NCBI RefSeq assembly: GCF_042675965.1
Contig: NZ_JBHTKJ010000001.1
Location: 1 to 64,000, forward strand
DNA length: 64,000 nucleotides
Direction of reading: 5' to 3'
Source: Virgibacillus_R byunsanensis
GTDB taxonomy: Bacteria; Bacillota; Bacilli; Bacillales; Amphibacillaceae
Part shown: piece after piece, positions 17,741-25,008 of the stretch
Numbering within the stretch: the first letter of the stretch is position 1
How the letters are laid out: each line of letters begins with the position of its first letter
Made by a program: the position numbers and the translations under genes
The notes under the pieces: model-generated
The model's database searches: none
What the model was told of the DNA's origin: nothing
Seen by the model: only the letters and a program-made list of their open reading frames with translations

Positions 17741-17888
17741 TTAGAAAACTTGGCTTATCGTTAAAGGAATTCTTAGTAAGCGTACTTGGCTTTCTTAGAA
17801 GCCCTTATGCTCTGGAGTGCAAGCCTTAATGGCGGAAGCCTTAGTTGCACTGATGCAGATTAAGAAAGATTTATACTTTCTTATCTGC
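17741..17888. repeat. Dispersed structured element, family 2, full copy
   Basis: About 148 bp beginning TTAGAAAACTTGGC and containing AGTAAGCGTACTT, CCCTTATGCTCTGGAG, TGCAAGCC and a closing hairpin made of GATTAAGAAAG and CTTTCTTATC. Other copies lie at 22493, 23299, 45844 and 60708. It sits between the acidic lipoprotein gene and fabZ. Confidence 0.8.
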
Positions 17889-17931
17889 GAACAAAAACTA
17901 CAGGCGCCTTGAAAATGCTTATTCATATAAA

Positions 17932-17957
17932 AGAACCCATCTACGTAAATGGGTTCT
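17932..17957 (-). terminator. Rho-independent terminator of fabZ
   Basis: AGAACCCAT and ATGGGTTCT flank an 8-base centre. Four T residues follow on the minus strand, just after the fabZ stop codon. Confidence 0.8.
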
Positions 17958-17970
17958 ACAGCATTCTCAC

Positions 17971-18387
17971 CTATTTTACTGCAAACATAATCTCCGCTTC
18001 ACATGCTACTTCGCCGTCAACGGTTGCAATGGCTTTTCCTTTTCCAATCGGACCTTTTATACGGATAATTTCAACGTCTAATTTCAGTTGATCTCCAGGC
18101 TTTACCTGCCGTTTGAACCGGCATTTATCAACACCGGCTAAAAAACCGATTTTTCCTTTATTTTCTTCCATTCCTAAGACAGAAATTGCTCCTACTTGTG
18201 CTAGCGCTTCAAGGATTAACACGCCTGGCATTACAGGATAATCGGGGAAGTGACCTTGGAAAAATGGCTCATTGATCGTTACGTTTTTTAAACCTACAAT
18301 ACGCTTTTCCTCTTCTTCTAAAACCTTATCCACTAATAAAAAAGGATAACGGTGAGGAATAACATCTTTTATCTGTTCTATTTCCAT
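17971..18387 (-). CDS. fabZ: 3-hydroxyacyl-[acyl-carrier-protein] dehydratase FabZ
   Basis: A 138-residue hot-dog-fold enzyme of fatty acid synthesis type II, dehydrating 3-hydroxyacyl-ACP. Catalytic His46 lies in GHFPDYPVMPG and Glu60 in LILEALAQ. Length and sequence are typical of Bacillaceae FabZ. SD TAGGAG lies 8 bases before the ATG. Its position near flhP-flhO-mbl matches B. subtilis ywpB. Confidence 0.95.
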   Translation of the reverse strand: MEIEQIKDVIPHRYPFLLVDKVLEEEEKRIVGLKNVTINEPFFQGHFPDYPVMPGVLILEALAQVGAISVLGMEENKGKIGFLAGVDKCRFKRQVKPGDQLKLDVEIIRIKGPIGKGKAIATVDGEVACEAEIMFAVK

Positions 18388-18695
18388 ATGTAAATCGCTC
18401 CTAATCTTCTAATTTTTATGTATGAAACAACTCGTTCATAAGATACCCTCATTATAGCAAATAAAAGGTTGACTATACACGATTTGACGTAATTAATAAT
18501 GAAATCCAAAAAGGAGGTTACTCGATGCTTTGAACATTCACTAGCTACTCATTTTATATATGTACTCGGTTTTTCTTTTGAAATTGCCGGTGAATTCATT
18601 CCTCATCGTACTAATTGTACGCTTAATAACCAGAGTACCTTAACTCAATATTCCTCAAATTTCGATAAAAACCGGGAAGTGACAGGCACCTAAAG
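18388..18695. other. Gene-free stretch upstream of fabZ
   Basis: No gene is convincing here. A near-perfect SD (AAAAAGGAGG at 18507-18516) precedes an ATG at 18523 that is followed two codons later by a stop, which looks like the remnant of a decayed plus-strand gene. From 18666 begins a short sequence (AACCGGGAAGTGACAGG) also found at 7858. Confidence 0.4.
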
Positions 18696-18880
18696 AACAA
18701 AAACGCAAGCGCCCGTTTAGCGACGTATGGGCTGGACATATCCGCATGAGATAAAGGAAACACGAAGAGCGGTAGCGAATCGATGTTGACTTATCGTAAG
18801 GAGGATAAGGAAGCCCACTAGTCGTTGGGCGCTGGAGCTGGACGTGGCTTAAGCAGTTAATAAATTATCCACAGGCTCCT
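18696..18880. repeat. Dispersed element, family 1, long copy
   Basis: Starts AAAAACGCAAGCGCCCG and includes TTTAGCGACGTATGGGC, TAAGGAGGATAAGGAAGCCC and GTTGGGCGCTGGAGCTGG. The ends are complementary (AGCGCCC with GGGCGCT) and inner arms also pair (TGGGCT with AGCCCA, CGAC with GTCG). The whole can therefore fold as one long imperfect hairpin. Confidence 0.8.
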
Positions 18881-18906
18881 AATTTTATAATTTCCTAGAC
18901 AAAAAT

Positions 18907-18935
18907 AAAAGCATGCCTAGCTGAGGCATGCTTTT
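18907..18935 (-). terminator. Rho-independent terminator overlapping the epuA stop codon
   Basis: AAAAGCATGCCT and AGGCATGCTTTT flank a 5-base loop. The last two bases of the gene's stop codon lie inside the stem. T-rich sequence follows on the minus strand. Confidence 0.85.
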
Positions 18936-19287
18936 ATTCTTGTGTTACGATATCAATGATATGTTGCCATGTATCTTTTTCAAGGGCGTCTCTTGGCGTG
19001 CCATCTCCAAGAATTCCATAACCAACCATTAACCCTAGTGCTAATGCACCTGCAGCAAGCAGAAGAACGAAAATCACCCTTAACCAAATTGGAAAAATAC
19101 GACGTCTTGGCTTTTTGTTTTTACGTTTTTCTTCTTTTTGTTTTTTCTTTTGTTGTTTACGAGTCAGTTTGTCAGATGTCTGTTGCTCCTGTTCTCTTGA
19201 CTTCTGTCTCGCTCGCTTTTTTGATTGATCTTGTTTTTTATTTGACTGCTTTCGTGTAACAGGTGTTTCTGATTGTTTGGTTGGCAT
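18934..19287 (-). CDS. epuA: EpuA-family protein (annotated as RNA polymerase subunit beta-like)
   Basis: A 117-residue membrane protein. The first 60 residues are extremely Lys/Arg/Gln rich, followed by RRRIFPIWLRVI, one transmembrane helix (about 70-90) and GYGILGDGTPRDALEKDTWQHIIDIV. This C-terminal pattern is that of EpuA (PF11772), a short protein often found near flhO/flhP-mbl in Bacillaceae and commonly mis-labelled as an RNA polymerase subunit. Function not established. The long basic N terminus is cytoplasmic by the positive-inside rule. Confidence 0.75.
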   Translation of the reverse strand: MPTKQSETPVTRKQSNKKQDQSKKRARQKSREQEQQTSDKLTRKQQKKKQKEEKRKNKKPRRRIFPIWLRVIFVLLLAAGALALGLMVGYGILGDGTPRDALEKDTWQHIIDIVTQE

Positions 19288-19387
19288 GACTTGTTTCCCC
19301 TTACTTCTGTTAACGATTCGTAATCCTATTCTCTACAGAATTACTATAATTTATTTTATTACTTTTCGTCAATCATTAATTTTTTTG

Positions 19388-20218
19388 TTATCTAAGCTGA
19401 TTGATGAGCCCCTGCATCTGATCACCCATCGAAATCGTTCTGGAGTTAAATTGATAGGAGCGCTGAGCAGTAATTAAATCGGTCATTTGTTTGGATATAT
19501 CAACGTTCGAGTTTTCGAGTGCGCTACTTTTTAGCAGAGATTCATTTGGATTTGTAGCTTGAATAATTTCATTAACATCAAAACCAAGTGCTGCTAAATC
19601 AGGTAAACGAAATTCATTTTGTCCCGCTGCCTCCAGGATCCTAGGACGAACAGCTTCCACTACTTCGATATTCCCAACAGCTTCTGTTACGTTACCACGC
19701 CTTACTTCAATTTGTCCGCTTGGTTGAATGTTGATTTCATCGAACCCTGCTGCAAATAGAATTGGCCCATCTGCACCCATAACTGGGTTACCATCCTTGG
19801 TTGTGAGCATTACATCCTGGTTGTTGTTAACTGGACTTAGATAAAATGCCCCATCACGTGTGTAACGCGTTTGGGCAACACCGTTTTCCGTTACCTCAAC
19901 TTGGTACAGATGATTGTCGCCAAGCAATGCCGTATCCAATACGCGACTAGTATCTTTAATCGTTCCAGGAGATAAATCAATATTCGTTGAACCTAACCTA
20001 GCTCCTGAGCCAATTCGAACACCATCCGGGGTGAGACGTCCTTGAGCATTCTCAGGTCCTGACATGTTGTCGATTTGCTGAAATAAAAGGGAAGCAAAAT
20101 CTGCTTGTCGATTTTTATAGCCGGTCGTTTGGCTATTCGCCATATTATTTCCAATTAAATCTAACTTACTTTGCAGCTGATTCATGGTTACCGCTGCTTG
20201 GATCATACTTCGTGACAT
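19388..20218 (-). CDS. flhP: Flagellar hook-basal body protein FlhP (FlgF/FlgG family)
   Basis: A 276-residue rod protein. The N-terminal motif LQSKLDLIGNNMANSQTTGYKNRQADF and the C-terminal SNVDISKQMTDLITAQRSYQFNSRTI segment are diagnostic for axial rod and hook proteins, which pair as coiled coils. It follows flhO by 17 bp in the same orientation, as in B. subtilis. With FlhO it is thought to form the distal rod of the flagellum. Confidence 0.92.
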   Translation of the reverse strand: MSRSMIQAAVTMNQLQSKLDLIGNNMANSQTTGYKNRQADFASLLFQQIDNMSGPENAQGRLTPDGVRIGSGARLGSTNIDLSPGTIKDTSRVLDTALLGDNHLYQVEVTENGVAQTRYTRDGAFYLSPVNNNQDVMLTTKDGNPVMGADGPILFAAGFDEINIQPSGQIEVRRGNVTEAVGNIEVVEAVRPRILEAAGQNEFRLPDLAALGFDVNEIIQATNPNESLLKSSALENSNVDISKQMTDLITAQRSYQFNSRTISMGDQMQGLINQLR

Positions 20219-20235
20219 AAAAATCCCTCCTTATT

Positions 20236-21039
20236 CTAGCCTAATCGACCTATTTCACTAACTGCCTTACCCATACTCTCATCATAAGCCTTTAACACTC
20301 GTTGATTGGTTTCAAACATACGATATGATTCCATCATTTGCGTCATGGATTGCAGCGAATCAACATTAGATTGCTCAAGAAAGCCTTGTTGTATAGTAAA
20401 TGTTGTTCCTTCCGGTAAGGCCCCAGCATCCCCACTGAACAACCCATCACCCTCTTTTGCCAATTCATTAGCATTTTCTGTATATGCGATACCAAGTGGA
20501 GTTGTTTCTCCTTCAACCTGTAAGAGTCCGTCTGGTGTTACATCAAACTCCATTCCATTTGTCTGAACTGGATTACCTGCATCATCGAGAACATAGTACC
20601 CTTGTGTTGTTACCAAAAAACCATCCCCGTCCACTGTGAAGTTACCATTTCTCGTATATCGAGCTTCACCTTCTGCATTTTGCACCGTGAAAAAAAGTGA
20701 ACCTGTTTCATCTGGAATGGTGCCATTAACAAGTGCCATGTCTGTCGAAATCCCCGTATCACGGACACTTCCCTGAACATGGTTTGGTACTGTTTCATGG
20801 ACGTAAACGCCAGTATTTAACGACCCAATTGGGTTTTGTGTAGGTAAGTTCAGTCCATTTTGCGTTGGAATATTAGATGATCCCATTTGATGCATAAGCA
20901 TCTCAGGAAATGCACGCATTGTAGTTTGATCTGCCTTGTAACCAGGTGTGTTTGCATTTGCAATATTATTAGATAATGCTTCCTGTTGGCGTTGCTGGGT
21001 CATCATCCCACTTGCTGCAGTGTAAAATCCTCTTAGCAT
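20236..21039 (-). CDS. flhO: Flagellar hook-basal body protein FlhO (FlgF/FlgG family)
   Basis: A 267-residue rod protein with N-terminal MLRGFYTAASGMM and QEALSNNIANANTPGYKAD, and C-terminal EQSNVDSLQSMTQMMESYRMFETNQRVL. The start at 21039 has GGGAGG 8 bases upstream; a longer frame to 21084 lacks an SD. It lies 51 bp downstream of mbl. The mbl-flhO-flhP arrangement is conserved in Bacillus. Confidence 0.92.
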   Translation of the reverse strand: MLRGFYTAASGMMTQQRQQEALSNNIANANTPGYKADQTTMRAFPEMLMHQMGSSNIPTQNGLNLPTQNPIGSLNTGVYVHETVPNHVQGSVRDTGISTDMALVNGTIPDETGSLFFTVQNAEGEARYTRNGNFTVDGDGFLVTTQGYYVLDDAGNPVQTNGMEFDVTPDGLLQVEGETTPLGIAYTENANELAKEGDGLFSGDAGALPEGTTFTIQQGFLEQSNVDSLQSMTQMMESYRMFETNQRVLKAYDESMGKAVSEIGRLG

Positions 21040-21090
21040 GACGTGAAACCTCCCTCGATTTGCAAAATTATATTCAGTTAGCACATACTT

Positions 21091-22092
21091 TTAAATAATT
21101 TTTCTGCGTTCAATTTTATCGATGTTTTCTAGCATCATACCTGTTCCTTTTGCGACACAATCTAAAGGGTCCTCTGCAAGAAATACAGGTACCTTCAGCT
21201 CTTCTGCGAGTAATTGGTCGATCCCATGAATTAATGCTCCACCACCAGTTAGAATTACACCACGATCAATAATATCAGCGGATAATTCAGGTGGTGTACG
21301 TTCCAATACTGATTTTGCACCTTGTGTAATCAGTGATACTGGCTCTCGTAGCGCTTCTTCAATTTCATCGGAATATACTGTTATCGTTCTTGGTAACCCT
21401 GAGACCATATCTCGGCCACGTATGTCCATTTGTTCATTACGTGCATTTTGAAAAACGGTTGCTACATTTATTTTAATATTTTCTGCTGTGCGTTCCCCAA
21501 TTAAGAGCTTATATTTTCTTTTTATGTATTGAAGTATTTCTACATCAAATTTATCCCCAGCCATTTTAATGGATTCGGCTGTCACAATATCACCCATTGA
21601 AAGTACAGCAACATCAGTAGTTCCACCACCAATGTCAACGATCATATTTCCACTTGGTTGAAAAATTTCCATTCCAGCTCCAATAGCCGCCACTTTTGGT
21701 TCTTCTTCTAAGTAAACTTTTTTTCCACCAGACTTCTCGGCTGCTTCCTTAATCGCCTTTTGCTCAACCTTGGTAATATTAGTTGGACAACAGATCAGCA
21801 TTCTAGGTTTGGACATAAACCCACGAACATTAATTTTATTTATAAAATGCCTTAGCATTGCTTCTGTAATATCAAAATCAGCAATTACACCATCTTTTAA
21901 TGGACGAATTGCATCAATATTTCCAGGTGTTCGTCCGACCATGCGACGCGCAGCCTCACCAACCTCAAGTACTTTTCCTGTAGTGCGATCAATTGCTACG
22001 ACAGATGGTTCATTTAAAACGATACCTTTGCCCTTTACATGAATCAACACATTGGCAGTACCAAGGTCAATTCCGATATCCCTAGAGAACAT
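21091..22092 (-). CDS. mbl: Rod-shape determining protein Mbl (MreB paralogue)
   Basis: A 333-residue actin-like ATPase that organises side-wall synthesis. The phosphate-1 motif DIGIDLGTANVLI is at the N terminus and phosphate-2 DIGGGTTDVAVLS is in the middle, followed by LTGGGALI. The ATG at 22092 has GGAGG 9 bases upstream. Its position between spoIIID and flhO identifies it as Mbl rather than MreB or MreBH. Confidence 0.94.
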   Translation of the reverse strand: MFSRDIGIDLGTANVLIHVKGKGIVLNEPSVVAIDRTTGKVLEVGEAARRMVGRTPGNIDAIRPLKDGVIADFDITEAMLRHFINKINVRGFMSKPRMLICCPTNITKVEQKAIKEAAEKSGGKKVYLEEEPKVAAIGAGMEIFQPSGNMIVDIGGGTTDVAVLSMGDIVTAESIKMAGDKFDVEILQYIKRKYKLLIGERTAENIKINVATVFQNARNEQMDIRGRDMVSGLPRTITVYSDEIEEALREPVSLITQGAKSVLERTPPELSADIIDRGVILTGGGALIHGIDQLLAEELKVPVFLAEDPLDCVAKGTGMMLENIDKIERRKII

Positions 22093-22311
22093 GAACAATA
22101 ACCTCCTGCTTCAATTACTTTCCCGCATCGTTCAGATATGTAAAACTTTTTGGCAAATCGTCAAGTGCTAATGACGAATACGAAAGTTTTCTCTAATTTC
22201 CACAACTATAACTGAACACAACGCTATTAGTATAATATTTTACCACAAAAATCTACAATTAACTTCAAAATCCGGAAAATTATTAGATTTTGTATTCATT
22301 TTTCTACAAAC

Positions 22312-22344
22312 CAAAAACGCAGCTGAAATTCAGCTGCGTTTTTG
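22312..22344 (-). terminator. Strong terminator between spoIIID and mbl
   Basis: CAAAAACGCAGCTGAA and TTCAGCTGCGTTTTTG form a near-perfect palindrome with poly-T after it on either strand. It separates spoIIID from mbl. Confidence 0.85.
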
Positions 22345-22492
22345 GCAGGATTTTGCTTCCCATTAACTTGTTCAAATACATCTTCCTCATGTACCTTCAT
22401 TATTAACCATTTTCCGGTTTGACATCACCTCCTTTATGTCGGTGGTGCTTTATGCCAATCGTATTCATAATTAATATTAGATAAACTAAGTA

Positions 22493-22570
22493 TTCGCCAA
22501 GCCTTTATGGCGAATGGCCTAGTTGCTCTTATGCAGATAAGAAAGGTTTATACTTTCTTATCTACTAAAC
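22493..22570. repeat. Dispersed structured element, family 2, partial copy
   Basis: Carries only the second half of the element: ATTCGCCA/TGGCGAAT hairpin, GGCCTAGTTGC, then GCAGATAAGAAAG paired with CTTTCTTATC. It abuts the spoIIID stop codon. Confidence 0.7.
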
Positions 22571-22577
22571 GCATTGC

Positions 22578-22859
22578 TTAGCCAACTGGATTTGCTGTTT
22601 CATCGATTGCAGGCTCTACTTGATATTTTTTGCGAGTTGCTTCGCCTCCGCGGAGATGGCGAATTGATTTATGGTATTCGAGAATTTCCTTTACTTGGTT
22701 AGCAAGCTCAGGATTTATTTCTGGCAAGCGTTCTGTAAGATCTTTGTGGACTGTGCTTTTAGAAACACCAAATTCTTTTGCTATCATACGGACAGTTTTC
22801 CTTGTCTCCACGACATATTTACCTATCCTGATAGTCCTTTCTTTGATGTAATCGTGCAC
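22578..22859 (-). CDS. spoIIID: Sporulation transcription factor SpoIIID
   Basis: A 93-residue DNA-binding regulator of the mother cell during sporulation. It contains the HTH MIAKEFGVSKSTVHKDL and the basic segment SIRHLRGGEATRKKY. I chose a GTG start at 22859 (VHDYIKER) because GGAGG lies 8 bases upstream and B. subtilis SpoIIID begins MHDYIKER. The longer ATG frame upstream is not supported. Confidence 0.95.
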   Translation of the reverse strand: MHDYIKERTIRIGKYVVETRKTVRMIAKEFGVSKSTVHKDLTERLPEINPELANQVKEILEYHKSIRHLRGGEATRKKYQVEPAIDETANPVG

Positions 22860-23040
22860 ACCGTTCGCCTCCCTAAGTTGGATATTTCCGAGGTGTGAAA
22901 TGAGACAAGGTGATGCTAATTTCAAGCGGCTCACTTATCTACTTTTAATGCAGCGCTGTGCAGCTATGTAGGTTGCTAAGTTTGAAAAAAAGAGTTTGTT
23001 TTACATATAGTAGAGCTTATAAACGAGGACAAGTATTGTT
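22860..23040. other. Upstream region of spoIIID
   Basis: Should hold the SigE-type promoter of spoIIID. I could not place boxes with confidence and see no gene. Confidence 0.35.
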
Positions 23041-23208
23041 ATGTTTGGCGATTTACTGTATGTATTTATATATGCGGCTGGTTGTTGCATTATTCGAGAA
23101 GTGATTAGAAAAACACTAAAATTGAAAGCCACACAAGCTCTCACCTCAGACTTTACTGATTGCTTGGTTTGTAACATTTTATTAATAAAAGAGTGCGATT
23201 ATGATTAA
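23041..23208 (+). CDS. Possible 55-residue Cys-rich membrane peptide (doubtful)
   Basis: An ATG frame with a weak SD (GAGGAC, about 11 bases upstream). It encodes a hydrophobic N terminus (MFGDLLYVFIYAAGCC) and a tail with further Cys residues. No family recognised. Its only support is its place beside the AimR-like locus, on the opposite strand. It may be spurious. Confidence 0.2.
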   Translation: MFGDLLYVFIYAAGCCIIREVIRKTLKLKATQALTSDFTDCLVCNILLIKECDYD

Positions 23209-23298
23209 AATTACATGTTTAAGCAGGAGGACAAGAAGTATTTTTTGAAATTTAAGAAAATTTAACTTTAAAGGTGTTACTGATGATTATTTCAGCCA

Positions 23299-23445
23299 TT
23301 AGAAAACTTGGCATTCGTTAAAGGGAATCTTAGTAAGCGAACTTTGCTTTCTTAGAGTCCCTTATGCTCTGGAGTGCAAGCCTTTATAGCGAATGGCCTA
23401 GTTGCACTTATGCAGATAAGGAAGTTTTATACTTTCTTACCTGCT
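23299..23445. repeat. Dispersed structured element, family 2, full copy
   Basis: About 147 bp, closely matching the copy at 17741. Arms GGCATTCG and CGAATGGCC can pair here, whereas the copy at 17741 pairs GGCTT with AAGCC at the same place. The change on both sides suggests that the fold is conserved. A second arm pair is AGTGCAA with TTGCACT. Confidence 0.8.
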
Positions 23446-23446
23446 A

Positions 23447-23508
23447 AAAAAAACTGACTGTACGTAAGAATGGGATATTTCCAATCTTACGTACAGTCAG
23501 CGTTTTTT
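23447..23508 (-). terminator. Strong terminator after the AimP-like peptide gene
   Basis: CTGACTGTACGTAAGA (23454-23469) and TCTTACGTACAGTCAG (23485-23500) form a 16-bp perfect stem, followed on the minus strand by a run of T. It ends the aimR-aimP-like unit. No further gene follows before spoIIID. Confidence 0.9.
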
Positions 23509-23566
23509 ATTAAAAGAAAAAAGGGTTACGTCCTAGATAATTTCTTTTACCACCAAATACTTTTCA

Positions 23567-23695
23567 TTAATCAACTCCACCTAAACCTGGATCAATATTT
23601 AACAACAGAACTGGTTCAGCGATAGCGGTTCCTGATGAAAGAGATATTAAAATGGTTAAGGAAGTAATGCCTACTAACAAATAAAACTGTTTCAT
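23567..23695 (-). CDS. AimP-like exported pheromone precursor (42 residues)
   Basis: A short gene with an ideal SD (GGAGG, 6-7 bases before the ATG). The precursor has a Lys-containing start (MKQFYLL), a hydrophobic core to about residue 24 and a signal-peptidase-like site TAIA/EP. The tail is PVLLLNIDPGLGGVD. This is the architecture of AimP and Phr precursors (about 40 residues, mature peptide cut from the C terminus). It lies 53 bp after the AimR-like gene in the same direction and before a terminator. Unlike the phage AimP peptides I know (ending RGA), the tail ends GLGGVD. The exact mature peptide cannot be read from sequence. Confidence 0.75.
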   Translation of the reverse strand: MKQFYLLVGITSLTILISLSSGTAIAEPVLLLNIDPGLGGVD

Positions 23696-23748
23696 TACTA
23701 TTCCTCCTCGATTATTCTTATATGCTCATAACCCTTTTTTCTTTTTAA

Positions 23749-24792
23749 CTACTTACAATTACCCAATTCCCTTAACGCGTTTAAAGGTAACCTGCTGAAG
23801 AAATGGTCACTTCGTTCTTCAACAAAACTTTTATATGATTGAAGTAATATGTCTTTATTTTGTTCTGCCATACCTAAATAATATACTCTAAACGGTGAAT
23901 TAATTGGTATATCCTGCAAGATTTCTTTTGACTTTAATAAGTTACCTTTTGCTATTTCGATATGAGCTTGTTCGCTTTTATCATCAGTCGAAATCCCTTC
24001 TACCTTTTGAAATACAGCTGATAAAAATGGAATGTTTTGTTGCTCAATCACATTCTTAATATTTTTTAAGTTGTGTTTATTCGTTATTTTTAATGCTTCA
24101 GAAAGATGATACATTCCTTGAAAATAGGTATCGAATGTGTAGGTCAGTCCAAGGTTTACATGGAGGTTTGCCTTTGTTTTAGGGTTAGATGTCTGATTTA
24201 ACACCCGGAATGCATATTTCCGAGCCATAATAAGTTCATTTCTCACCCAGTAGTACAAAAATAAATGTTGATACAGTCTGTTATTAAAATTTGAAAGAAG
24301 ATATTGGTCTTCCACTTCCACAAATAACTGTTGTTGTTGATCCAAAAAATTTCCTACTCTATCAAATTGGTTCAAATCATAATAGGCAGCGATTTTCAAG
24401 AATTCAATTAAACATTTAAGTTCTGGTTCATCTGTTTGAAAATTATTTAATAGTTGTAGGATAGTTTGTGGTGTTTTTTGCATCTTTTTACGGTCAAGCA
24501 TCATTTGATACACGGTTGCCCAACTTTTATGTGATGGACAGTTTATTTCGCTGTTTTTATTAATTAAAATCTGTAAATCATTGTAATAGCCATTTATATA
24601 TAAAAATTCCATTCCTTTTTTAATGATTTCACTCGAAGTAGATTGTAAGCAGAATTTACGTATTAATTCATTTACAGTTGCCTGATCATGCTCATGTGTT
24701 AACACTAAAATAAGTTGACTCATTGTTAGATCATTTGTATTTTTCATCGAGATAATAGAGTTGGGTATAATGTTTAATTTAGGTTTATCCAT
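23749..24792 (-). CDS. AimR-like TPR peptide-pheromone receptor (chromosomal arbitrium-type)
   Basis: A 347-residue all-helical TPR-like protein. Several stretches match my recollection of SPbeta AimR in order: ATVNELIRKFCLQ (39-51), LGLTYTF (214-220), SEQAHIEIAKGN then SKEIL (273-292), YYLGMAEQNKD (304-314) and SRLPLNALRELG (333-344). The C-terminal block is the best signature. The start at 24792 has an AAAGGAG SD; ATG 24816 is possible but an in-frame stop lies just above it. Relative to AimR (about 386 residues) the first helices of the N-terminal HTH are missing, so DNA binding is doubtful. The family could instead be called Rap/AimR-like. It is followed by a pheromone-type gene, sits between spoIIQ and spoIIID, and shows no phage neighbours. 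Confidence 0.78.
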   Translation of the reverse strand: MDKPKLNIIPNSIISMKNTNDLTMSQLILVLTHEHDQATVNELIRKFCLQSTSSEIIKKGMEFLYINGYYNDLQILINKNSEINCPSHKSWATVYQMMLDRKKMQKTPQTILQLLNNFQTDEPELKCLIEFLKIAAYYDLNQFDRVGNFLDQQQQLFVEVEDQYLLSNFNNRLYQHLFLYYWVRNELIMARKYAFRVLNQTSNPKTKANLHVNLGLTYTFDTYFQGMYHLSEALKITNKHNLKNIKNVIEQQNIPFLSAVFQKVEGISTDDKSEQAHIEIAKGNLLKSKEILQDIPINSPFRVYYLGMAEQNKDILLQSYKSFVEERSDHFFSRLPLNALRELGNCK

Positions 24793-24962
24793 CTGCTCCC
24801 ACTCCTTTCTGATCATAAAGACTTGGGTACAACCTCATCACATTAGTGACGATGTAAATATCTTTCAACAATACGTAACATAATGTACTATTATTATATA
24901 TACTAACACAGATTTCATAGTGAATTTGCAACAATCACTCGACATTTTCTGCAAAAAAATAA

Positions 24963-24988
24963 ACCCTAGTAGTATTTTACTAGGGTTA
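24963..24988 (-). terminator. Rho-independent terminator of spoIIQ
   Basis: AACCCTAGTA and TACTAGGGTT form a 10-bp stem, followed on the minus strand by TTATTTTTTT. Confidence 0.85.
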
Positions 24989-25008
24989 TCAAAATCATTT
25001 CCGTTTGA

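Noticed and set aside
22860..22934. ATG start of spoIIID at 22934
   Set aside because: The GTG at 22859 has a better-placed SD and gives the family-standard N terminus.
22935..24960. Prophage remnant around the AimR-like gene
   Set aside because: No integrase, structural, repressor or att-like direct repeats were seen; the flanks are spoIIID and spoIIQ in conserved order.
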